A stretch of 64,000 nucleotides of DNA. Source: Brachionus plicatilis (Eukaryota; Rotifera; Eurotatoria; Ploima; Brachionidae). Shown piece after piece: positions 52,941-63,000 of the stretch. The stretch is from assembly GCA_010279815.1 (NCBI GenBank), contig QEOQ01000508.1:2007129-2071128 (forward strand), written 5' to 3'. Every line of letters begins with the position of its first letter. Within the stretch, counting starts at the first letter, position 1. The notes below the pieces were generated by a model. It was not told where the DNA came from and made no database searches. It was given only the letters and a program-made list of their open reading frames with translations. Made by a program: the position numbers and the translations under genes.

Positions 52941-54499
52941 ATGTTAGACCAGACAAATGGCTTGGCAATGGAAATGACACATCAAGACCAAAAAATTGAA
53001 AAAATTATGAATCTAAACAGAGCAACGAGACTAAAAATTTTAATATGCACTGAAAGCTTTCATCCATATACGAGTGGAATAGCGCGAAGGTTCAAAGAGA
53101 TCATAATTCGCTTAGCCAAACATGGTCATCGAATTCATGTCATTACCGGGTGCAAAGTAATTTCATTCAGATGCTCAAAGCTCTTTTAAAGCATTTACTT
53201 AGGGATGCGAATCTTTGACCAATGAGCCCGACACTTTGTCTCGAATCTCATTTAGCAGATTGTTTGCTTTAGAATTCAAAAATTCTCTAGACTGTTCTCT
53301 GCCATTTCTGTTACCTCAGGTAGTTTTTAAAAAAATAAAATCATATAATTTTCTTCAATTTCAATCCTATTCAGTATGGAATTTTAAAAGCTATTTTAGA
53401 TTTCAAGCCAGATGTAATCCATTGTGTAGAGCATTCCCCTGCAGCTACCTTTTGCGCCTCGATTGCCATATGCTTGCACATTCCAATTGTGTGGTCTAGC
53501 CACACAAATTTAGACTACTACATCCCACTCTACATTAAGCCTTTTATTGCGCCCTTTAGTCTTTGGATATACCAAAAATTGCGGAGAACTTTTTTGAATT
53601 TGGCTGACTACAATTTGACAGTGAGCTCCGATTTTGCCAAGTTGCTGGTCAAAAATGGAATCAAGCATAAAGTGCATGTCTGGAAAACAGGTGTTGACTC
53701 TAAGATGTTCAATCCGGCGTATAGAAGCCAGGAAATGCGAGTCAGAATGTTTAATGGTCATTATGCTGCTGATAAAATTCTCCTGGTCTCAGTAGGGCGT
53801 TTATCGCCTGAAAAAAAATTTGAATTTTTACTAGAAATATTGAAAAAATTTCCACAAGCTTTTCTTTGTATAGTTGGCGGCGGTCCCTACATCGAACATC
53901 TAAAGCCGCTGTTTCCTCCAAATCAAGCTCATTTCATCGGATTTTTACAAGGTACAGAACTAGCTTCAGCCTATGCGTCAGCCGACTTTTTTGTGTATGC
54001 ATCGGTTTCGGAAACCTTCGGACAAGTTTATTTGGAAGCCATGAGTAGTGGAATACCTATAGTGGCAGCTGAAGGAAAACAAATGAAAGAATTTTTTGAA
54101 TATGGCGTCCATGGCTATACTTGGAAGCCGGACGACGTTGATGATGCTTGTCAAGCATTACAAAAGTGTATAAACAATAGAGAAGCTTTGAGTCATAATT
54201 GTCGTCAAAATGCACTCAATCATTCATGGAATTCAGCTGCTATCCAGATTGAAGATATTTATTTAAAGATAAAAAAAAGCAACGAGAAAAAGTTTAATCC
54301 CAAAGGACTTTTTTACTTTTTAAAGTGGTTTGTTTTGCAGATTATGATCCTTTTATTTATGGTTCCATTTATGAATGTTGCCAAGCCTGCTAATAAACCA
54401 AAGCTAACAAAACTGAATCCACCAATTCCTAATTTTAAATTTTGTATTTCGCTTCTATCACTATTTGCTTTGTTAGGCCTTTTTATAAACTTTTTTTAA
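52941..54499 (+). CDS. SQD2-like: GT4 glycosyltransferase resembling sulfoquinovosyltransferase SQD2
   Basis: Exons 52941-53156, 53203-53319 and 53375-54499 (introns 46 and 55 bp, GT-AG) encode 485 residues. N-terminal Rossmann lobe: KILICTESFHPYTSGIARRF and HRIHVITG. Linker region: KPDVIHCVEHSP and SHTNLDYYIPLY. C-terminal lobe: VWKTGVDSKMFNPAYRS, VSVGRLSPEKKFEFL, FLCIVGGGPY, and ASVSETFGQVYLEAMSSGIP, which contains the E-x7-E nucleotide-sugar motif. The GVDS-x-x-F-x-P-x-x-RS-x-EMR order is characteristic of plant and cyanobacterial SQD2, which transfers sulfoquinovose from UDP-sulfoquinovose to diacylglycerol. Two hydrophobic C-terminal helices are an addition that would anchor it in a membrane. 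Animals do not make sulfolipid in general, so the substrate here may be another UDP-sugar. Two short introns show it is a resident nuclear gene. Confidence 0.88.
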
Positions 54500-54921
54500 C
54501 CAAATTTTTGTACATATTGCATAAGTTTTGAAAATGGAATTTTTCCTGGTGATTTTTTTCAACTTAATTTTGAAAGATTTTCATTACATTTAATTAATTT
54601 TGAGATAAAATTGAAAATAATAAATTTTTTTTCAAATCAAATTATTTATGTTTATATTTAATTTATATTTAATTACTTAAGTTTGTTATCTTTACGAACT
54701 GATAGAAACAGTAGAGTTATAATATATAATGGAGAATTAATAGAATTTAAATGAAATTTACCTTTTATAAAGTAATTTTTAGCATTTCAAAATTTTTTAA
54801 TTTTACAAACAAAATTAACATTTAAATTAAATATTTTATTCAATTTTTATTTAAATTTTTTAGAAAACACTTAAAATTTGTCTTATGTATTACATTTTAT
54901 TTTCTAAATTTTTATTAACAT

Positions 54922-54966
54922 CGCCTTTAAGGCGTTCATTGAAATAAATAAATAAATAAAAATAAA
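54922..54966 (+). mobile_element. LINE-type 3' stem-loop with (AAAT)n tail
   Basis: Stem CGCC/GGCG with loop TTTAA (54922-54934), then TTCATTG and AAATAAATAAATAAATAAAA. Confidence 0.45.
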
Positions 54967-56219
54967 TAGTTTTTTAAGTATACATTAAAGATTATATTAT
55001 CTTATTAAAATTATTTTTTTATTATCTTTATGATTTTATTAAAAAATTTTGATAACTTCAGTTTCTTTAAATTTACAATTTTTAGCGCCTTATTCACGTC
55101 GATTCACATCTGGAATTTAACATCACAATAATTAAATTTAGAAATAAAAACAAAGCTTTAACTCTATTAAAAATTTCTTTTGACGCAAACTTTATCCGTT
55201 TTGTTCTAAGAGGCAGCCAAGAATTTACAAAAGAAAAATATGGACACCTAGTTTTATTCTCAAGTTTATCGGCATTAATAAAAAGTAAACAAATGGTGAA
55301 ATGTAATTCGATTGAATTTAATTAAACAAAAAAAAGATAAAAAATTCTTCTTCAATCGAAACAAGGAAAATCCATAGCAAAATTATTTTTTTTCTTAATT
55401 TTGAATTTTTTTATTTAAAATTAAAAATATACAGTTGTGAATAAAATTTAAATATCAAATAAATTTTTTCAGTTATTTGAAATTTCTGGCATAATTTTGG
55501 CAAATTTAAGTTTGTTTTATTTCTCTTTTTATTGAACTTTAATAAGTTTAAATATTTTAATTGATTTGAATGAAACTTACTCTAAAAGGCAAAAAAAATA
55601 ACTTTTTTAAAATTTATTATTTATTTTAGTGTAAAATTAAATTTTTTAAGTTGGAATATAGTAGTTAAAAATTTGAATTTTTGAATTAAACTAAACCTTA
55701 ATTATTTAAATTATTGATTATTTTTCTTAAATATGTAAATAAGAGATCAATCATTCTGATGTTAATTTGATAATGAACCAAAGACATAACATGTATAGTA
55801 ATGTTTGTTATTTATTTCTTAAAAAATTATTAAAATCATTAGATTAATTAAGTTTTAAAATTTTAATTGATCGTTTTAATCTTAAAATTTGATCTGAAAC
55901 TTCAAAATTAATATAAATTTCATAATCTAAAAAAATGATCCTAAATTTTCAGTATAAATTTGTCTTTTACGGACTTATAATTAATTAGTTCAAAGCTTCC
56001 TTGAAATATTTCAAGAATATTTTTACATTCGAAATTTTTATTTTATCTTTCAAAATTCAATTACATAAATAATAATAAATAAATAAATAAATCTTATCTT
56101 TATTTTTCACATAGTACCACTATATTAACATCTAAAAAATAATTAAAAATTTTTTAAAAATAAGAATTTCAATAAATCGTAATTATTATTATTTTTGATA
56201 ATTATAATTAATCTGCAAA
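54967..56219. other. Non-coding
   Basis: AT-rich; an (AATA)n microsatellite at about 56066-56092. A less AT-rich phrase at 55190-55240 (ACTTTATCCGTTTTGTTCTA) was checked and gives no convincing frame. Confidence 0.45.
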
Positions 56220-56625
56220 GAGTCTAATGGCTCGTGGAGCTGTTATCACAACTATAGCAGATGATCTATCTTTTTGATTGACTTTGTAGTTGTCATATAC
56301 AATTTTGAACTGCTCAACATTGTTGGCGTTCTTCGCCTTATCCGGCAACTCGTTCCACATTGGCACTTTGCGATTTGAGAATAGATTATTTCTTGGAGTA
56401 CAATTTCTAACAAATTTTCTGTATAATTTGTGCTTCGGAACCCTAATTGCACCAGCTGGATTAACTGCCTCTTAAACCAGAGATTGTCAGTTTATTTTGT
56501 TCATGTTTTTGTTACATTTAAAGAGCTGGATCATTTTATTTCAGTCTAATTTGTCTTCGACCTTTGGTAATTGCAGTATTTTTAGTCGTTCTTCATAAGA
56601 TCTCTTCTTTAATTCTAGGACAGGA
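56220..56625 (-). pseudogene. C-terminal end of a LINE ORF2
   Basis: On the minus strand, across frames: LKKRSYEERLKILQLPKVEDK, KMIQLFKCNKNM and then RNNLFSNRKVPMWNELPDKAKNANNVEQFKIVYDNY. These are the ordered C-terminal motifs of many non-LTR ORF2 proteins (S-Y-x-x-RL-x-x-L-x-L-P; F-x-NR-x-x-x-x-WN-x-LP; FK). Stops and frameshifts break it. No reverse transcriptase upstream. Confidence 0.75.
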
Positions 56626-56805
56626 CAGTTTTTCTAATATTTTAATATCTTGTTTATCATAAAGACATTCTCATTTTTAATTTTATTTATAAAAATACCT
56701 AAATAAATTTCATACATTCTAAAAATTCCTTATCTACATATTAACTTATATTTGCCTTCAATTATAATTACATAACTCTTAAAAAATTTTGAAAAAATTG
56801 AAAAT

Positions 56806-58179
56806 ATGGAAAAAAATAATGGTGCTAAAAGAGACTTTGGATCATTTCACAGCTCAAATGTAGAAGAATTAATTCATTTATCCGAATCAGAATACAAGTC
56901 TCCAAAACTTGATGTGGCATTTGATTTATCCGTATTCGAAAAATTCGAATTCGGTTCATCTGATCTTAAAAAAAAATTTTTTTATCTAGACGAAAGATTT
57001 TGTTTTTTAAATCATGGTGCATTTGGTCTTTCATTTAAACCAGTGCTTGATTATGTTCACGAATGGAAATGCTATGCTGAGTCACAACCATTAAGATTTT
57101 ATGATCGTCAAATAATGCCCCTACTAGTCGACTTGATAAGAAAATTTTCATCAATGATATTTAAATGCAAGCCAAATGAATTGGCTCTGGTTGATAATTG
57201 CACTTTTGCATTCAATTCACTTATTTCAAGTTTAGACTTAAGTCCAGAAGACAAAATTTTCATATTTAGCACAACTTACGGAGTTTATAAGAAAATTTTG
57301 AAGGACTACTGTATTAAAAAGAAAGCTATTCTAATCGAAGAAGCGATCAGCTTTCCGATAATTGACGAGAAAGACCTAATGCAAAAGACTTTAGGAAAAT
57401 TCAAGTCTATTTTAAGTGAAGATGAAGAAGACAAAAAAATCAGACTTGTCTTGATTGACCATATTCCCAGTAATCAACCATTTTTGGTACCGATTGATAG
57501 AATCTCTGAATATTGTAAATCAAAGAGATCTGACATTTTATTTGTGGTAGACGCGGCTCACAGTCTAGGCTCGGTAAAAAATTTTACAATCGATCAGTAC
57601 CCAAACATTGACATTATGTTCACTAATTGTCATAAATGGTTCTGTGGACCCAAGGGAACAGGGTTTTTATACGTAAAAGAAAAAAGTTTTAGAATAAGAC
57701 CTTCAGTACAGTCACACGGAATAAATTCTGGCTTTAATTCGGAATTTATTTGGTCTGGTTTAAAGGATTATGCGAGCTTTCTCGGTCTTTACGCCAGCTT
57801 GAACATTTGGTTGCACTATTTTGGTGGTTTTGACAAGCCAATTGAATATTGTTACAGTATGGTTAGACAAGCAAGTGAGTATTTGAAAAATTTGTGGCAA
57901 ACAAGCTTCATGGTTGATCCAAGTTTGTGCTCAACAATGGTTTGTGTACAACTACCTGATTCATTTGTGAGAAACATAATCAAAAACGATGACTTGGAAT
58001 CGAGTTTTTCTTATAATGATGCGGAAATAGTTCAAAATTTTCTTTATTTTAGCCATTCAATTGAAGTTCCAATAAAATATATTCAGAATTCATTATATGT
58101 TAGGCTTTCTGCTCATATTTATAACAAAATTGAGGACTATGAATTTTTGGGTGATGTTGTTATGCAAAATGTTGAATAA
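56806..58179 (+). CDS. PLP-dependent class V aminotransferase / isopenicillin-N-epimerase-like enzyme
   Basis: 457 residues, single exon, intact. The fold-type I PLP landmarks are in order: LNHGAFG (68-74, substrate/cofactor loop), NCTFAFNSL (131-139), VVDAAHSLG (247-255, with Asp249 for the pyridine nitrogen and His252), and TNCHKWFCGPKGTGFLYV (273-290) with the Schiff-base Lys277. Arrangement and length fit the isopenicillin-N-epimerase-like branch of class V aminotransferases, which includes cysteine desulfurase or [17 protein letters not shown] enzymes in fungi, plants and bacteria. The real substrate cannot be read from the sequence. The first 50 residues are an extension without known motif. 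No introns, unlike most neighbours. Confidence 0.88.
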   Translation: MEKNNGAKRDFGSFHSSNVEELIHLSESEYKSPKLDVAFDLSVFEKFEFGSSDLKKKFFYLDERFCFLNHGAFGLSFKPVLDYVHEWKCYAESQPLRFYDRQIMPLLVDLIRKFSSMIFKCKPNELALVDNCTFAFNSLISSLDLSPEDKIFIFSTTYGVYKKILKDYCIKKKAILIEEAISFPIIDEKDLMQKTLGKFKSILSEDEEDKKIRLVLIDHIPSNQPFLVPIDRISEYCKSKRSDILFVVDAAHSLGSVKNFTIDQYPNIDIMFTNCHKWFCGPKGTGFLYVKEKSFRIRPSVQSHGINSGFNSEFIWSGLKDYASFLGLYASLNIWLHYFGGFDKPIEYCYSMVRQASEYLKNLWQTSFMVDPSLCSTMVCVQLPDSFVRNIIKNDDLESSFSYNDAEIVQNFLYFSHSIEVPIKYIQNSLYVRLSAHIYNKIEDYEFLGDVVMQNVE

Positions 58180-59477
58180 TAAAGAAACATTTATAAAAAA
58201 TTTTTTAATTGCTTATCTTCAAGTTGATGATCTTAAAAGACCCAACAGAACTTATTTTAAAAATTTAAGAAAAAAAATAATGAATTTTTAAGTTATAATA
58301 ATTAGGGTTGTTAAATTTCAAAATAAAATTTGGAAGAATCATAGAATTTTTTGAATTTAAAATAACATGTTTCAAAATATGGTATTCAAAAATTCCTCAC
58401 AAAGTAATATTTTTCCCAATAGAAAATTATATTGAAAAATTTAAAACAAAATTTACCATAGACCATAGATGGGATCCTACTGTTTCCCTTCTTCGCAAGT
58501 CTAGCTTGCTAGCTTGTTGTAACTTATATTATTATTATTATTATAAAATATTTTAATACTTGAAACAGTATTAATTTTAGAACTTAAATTTATATTTAAT
58601 AATCTTTGTTAATTTTATTTAAAAAGCTGATTGATTCTAATGAAGATTAGTTAAAAACTTAAATGGCCAAATACGTAATCAACTTGAAGTTTGTTGACTC
58701 ATTGTTTGAAAATAGAGAGAATAGGCATCTAAAATTATCTAAATAGCTATGTACAATGTTTAAGTAGAGTGACTTTTATTTTCAGTTCGTGCTACTTCAA
58801 TAATAACTGAGAATATTTATAGTTTCATTGGTTTTATCTAAAATCTACAGGGTTATAAAGTTAATGGAAGCCTCTTGGAGCATTTAAATTTTATGAAAAA
58901 CAATAGAGCTTTTTAATAATCTTTTGATATTTATCTTATCAAATATGAAACTTTTATTTTCTTTTCCGCAAATTTTTCAATCAAAAATTTTTTTTTTGAA
59001 TTAGCTTCATAAGAAATTCAGAGGTAAAAAAAAAATATTGAAAGTTTTCTTTCAATTTATTCTATATTCTATTTCTTTTCGATGAAAAATTAAAAAAAGT
59101 TTATTTTGAATTTTTGCATCCTTAATAATAATAGTAATTATATATTTTTTTGTCGTTTAATTTCAGAATGTTTTTATTCGAAATTTTGGAATTCTGAAAT
59201 AACTTCTTTGAGATTCAAAAGACTGCGTATTGTATTTATTGTTTAAATATTTCGAAAATTTTTAAAATTAAGAATAAATTTTCATTTAATAAATTAATAT
59301 CTTTTTAGAATCAATACTAAATAATTCAATTAAAATAAGAGTTGGAACTTTTAAATCTAATTGATTTAAAAATTTTTTTTAATTAATTTATTTTTATTCT
59401 GTACAATTAAGAGATTGTACGGTCAATTAAAAATAAGAAAAAATATTTAACTCAAAATAAATTCAAAAAAATTTTTT
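58180..59477. other. Non-coding
   Basis: AT-rich 3' flank; open frames at 58097-58556 are low-complexity and not supported. Confidence 0.5.
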
Positions 59478-60080
59478 TTAGTGTTTGATATTCAAATAGA
59501 ATCCCATGTCAATTCTATTTGGTACCATTTTTTTCATTGCATCAATTGCTTTAGCTCTCTTCTCTTCTCTGGAAGCCTTTTCTTCTTTGCTTTCTTTTTC
59601 TTCTTTTCTTGGCTTTTCATCTGATTTGCCTTTTTCGCTTTTACCTTCGCGTGCTAAATGAAATCTTCTTAAAAATCCTCGAGGCTCTTCTCTATCGGAC
59701 TCGCTACTGGAACTCGAACTTGAACTCGAACTGCTGGACGAACTTCGTTGGGATGATCTCTTTCTTCTGGAACCTTTCATTTGATTATATTTCTTATTTA
59801 ATATTTCGGTTTGAGCCCGATAAGACTGGCTCAAATCGGAAAAAGATTTGTTGTGTAAATTTATTAGTCTGTGAATACGAGCCCTGTTTGACTCGCCACG
59901 TTCTGTTGCTAATTTTTCATTCAAATCCTCAAGTGTTTTTGACTCTTTCTCAATCAATTTCATTAATCTATTTAGTTGATTTTCATCCTTCGAGTTTCCT
60001 CTCTCTTCAGATTTACTTCGTCCGAATCTCGGACCTTCTTCAGATCCCATATGCTTCAATCTTTGAACTATTTTGCTCAT
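59478..60080 (-). CDS. Charged coiled-coil protein with poly-Ser tract
   Basis: 200 residues, single exon. Residues about 35-105 are helical and charged (NQLNRLMKLIEKESKTLEDLNEKLATERGE..., AQTEILNKKYNQMKG), followed by a basic KGSRRKRSSQ, a run of 14-16 serines, and a Lys/Glu-rich stretch (EKPRKEEKESKEEKASREEK) before a short ordered tail (VPNRIDMGFYLNIKH). Despite low complexity the frame is long, GC-richer than its flanks, and uses mixed Ser codons, so it is probably real. No family recognised; likely cytosolic or nuclear and partly disordered. Confidence 0.65.
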   Translation of the reverse strand: MSKIVQRLKHMGSEEGPRFGRSKSEERGNSKDENQLNRLMKLIEKESKTLEDLNEKLATERGESNRARIHRLINLHNKSFSDLSQSYRAQTEILNKKYNQMKGSRRKRSSQRSSSSSSSSSSSSSSESDREEPRGFLRRFHLAREGKSEKGKSDEKPRKEEKESKEEKASREEKRAKAIDAMKKMVPNRIDMGFYLNIKH

Positions 60081-63000
60081 TTTTTGTTACTTTAAGTTGA
60101 TTTTTACTAAGGAAAATTCTCATTTTATACAATAATGTAAATATTTGACATATCTGATAAGAATTATTTTTAACCATTGTAATTCAAATAATTTTATAAA
60201 TTTTTTATTCTTTAGATGGAATTTTCGACAGGATTATCAGGCAAAATTAGGTTACAGTTTAAGTTTAGACCTGTTTAGTTTTTTTTTAAGGGCGACTAAG
60301 AAACTTTTCAAGTATTATTTTAAGAATTTAAAATATTCAAAATTTAACTTTTCAATTTAGTTTAAATTTTAAATAATTGCCTGTTAAATTTTAGATAATT
60401 TGTATTTTAAATCATTAAATAAGAGTTTAAAATAGATTGATGTCCTATTTATTTTACTTTGATTTTATTCAACACTTTCCTTCAGAAATTCTGAATTTAA
60501 TTTGTTTAAAATTGAAATAAAAATTAAAAAAATGATTTAGTTAAATTTATTAAAACCAATAATTTTCAGGTCATTTTGAGTGAATGATCAAGTTTTCACG
60601 TAAAATTGCGGTAAAATTTATCATTTCAGAATTTGATTTTTTAATATTGATCAATTTTTTGTCACCAAAAAATACCGAAAAAATTTTAAAAAAAAGTTTT
60701 GCTAATAAAGCTTTTCAAAATAAAGATTTAAAAATATTATTTTATTTATGTATCTTTGACATATGCATTTTAAACCACAAATTTTACAGGCCACCAAATT
60801 TGAGTTCTTGTTTTTTTTTAAACGTTTTTTAAGCAGCTAATTTAGCTTTTTTGGACGCTTCTACTGGTGCCAAAGCCTATTTTTTTATAAATTTTTTTTT
60901 CACGATTTCCAGATCTTTCTCATTATTTCTTTTTCTAATGTTTAAATATCTCATCTAATTGTCTGAAAAAATATATGGTGACCAGAAAAAAATTTTGGTT
61001 ATCATCTTTTGATCACGTTAAGTCGAATAAATATTTTTTGATAACCATAGATGACATTTTTTTCTCAACACTTGATCACAAAGTCGACATGGCCCTGATT
61101 TTCTTTTAAAAAGAGCAAATTATTCATGAATATTTTAAAATTTATTTTTAATTTTGGTTTTCAAATGATATTAATTTTAATATAATCAAGAAGATTATCA
61201 ATTTCTTTATTAATCTTCATTTGTTAGCTCATTAATTAAAATGTTTAATATTTTCAAAAAATTTAAAACCAATTTTTGATCAAGAAAAGAATATGATAAA
61301 TTAAAAAAAATCTTGAAGTAATTAATGCAGTCGATTCATGCTTTAGGCCTAATTTACATGAATTTTGATCACGATCAAATGAATGTTTTGCCGTTCCATA
61401 CAGAAACGGTGGCGATTACATGAGATTAAGGCCGGTCTTGAAAGAAAAAAAATAATATTTGAAACCTGACTTTACTTAAAATTTGTGACTTAAAAACTAC
61501 TCTTCTTCAAATTGAATGAATAACATATTAAAAATTTTCCCACTAAATCAAAATTTCATGTAATCAAATAAAAAAACTGCTAAATTTCAGAATTTCTGAG
61601 TTACTAGTTTATTTTTAAATATTCCTTCGAATTTATGTCAAAATTTTAAATTTTAGAACTTGATTTATTTTTATGCAACATTAGATTATTTTTAATATTT
61701 TATAAAATGGTTTGAAGAGTTTTTTCATACTTTATTCAAAGATTATTAACTAATGTTAAGTCTTAAAATTTTTCATAACTAATTTTTCTTTTTCAGTAAT
61801 AAAGCTCTAAAGGAAAAATCGAATCGTTACACAATCACATAATTTGCAGACTTTTAGCAGTTTTATAATTTAAAAAATTGTAAATTTCCCTTATTTTTAG
61901 GAACTTTTTTTAAAATCCTAAACATTTTTTTTAAGTTTTTTTTCATTTTGTATTGTATAATTGGAGTGAATTTCACAAAACCAAATAATGACTCAATTGA
62001 CTCTTCATTGTCATTGTTTAAAAAAACATATATTTTTTTTGTTATCTATAGTAAATGAATTTTCATTTACCTTAATTATTTTTATCTTTAACGCCAAAGT
62101 TTTTGAAAAAATTCTTGAATAAATCATCAACAATTTCAATAAACACTGATATTAAAAAGGGAAATTTTATTTAAGACATTCAGACAGAAAATATAATTAA
62201 GTATAGAGTCATCTACCCGATAAGGAAATTTAAACTCTTGTTTACCATCTATAATTCATATTAAATCCTTTGGCGTCAATGTAACTTATAACTTGAATAT
62301 ATACCTAAAGATAATAATCATTTTTTTTCTTCAAGAATTAACTCGACTAGATGTTTATTCTTATCAGCTTGATACTCAAACTAAATTCCATTAAATGCGT
62401 CTTCAGCACATTTAATCCACGTAGGTCTTGCCTAAGAGAGAACATATCAAAAAAAATTCCTAATCTATTGTCTATAAATACTCCTGCCATATTGCGTAAT
62501 TAATTGAATACAAAAAAATATCAAACTTAAAGGATCGTTAAAATCATAAAAAAGTACAAATACCAGCTATTTTGAACTCCTTTTTTGAATGACTTGGTAA
62601 ACATTGGCTCGAATAATAAATCTTATGCCAAAATGAGTGCGTTAATTGATTTAAATAAATAATTTTAACTAGAGGTACAAAATAATTAAGGGAATATGTG
62701 ATTTTAGCCAAATTTATAGTTTGGTTGTGTTGCAATAATTGCAAGAGAAACATAAGATCGGGTGAATTACGTAAGCCTTATTATCGTTTTTAAGCATTAT
62801 TCAGATTATCTTTTCTTTAGGTTCTTAAAAATTGATTATTATAATAGCTGATTGAATTTTCTGATGTTTTTATTATTAGCTAAAGATCAAACACCAAAAT
62901 TTAGCGAACAACATATCCAATTTCAATGCTGCACTTGGTATGGCCAGTTTCACCATGCCATTTAACTATCTGGAGATCATTTTTAACCCCCGATTTTAGA

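Noticed and set aside
60976..61090. Possible relic of the GTGACCA transposon (GGTGACCAG, AAGTCGACAT phrases)
   Set aside because: Only short matches and no clear inverted repeat; could be chance.
62544..62753. 69-codon minus-strand frame
   Set aside because: No signature, isolated, and Leu/Ile/Asn-rich like the background.
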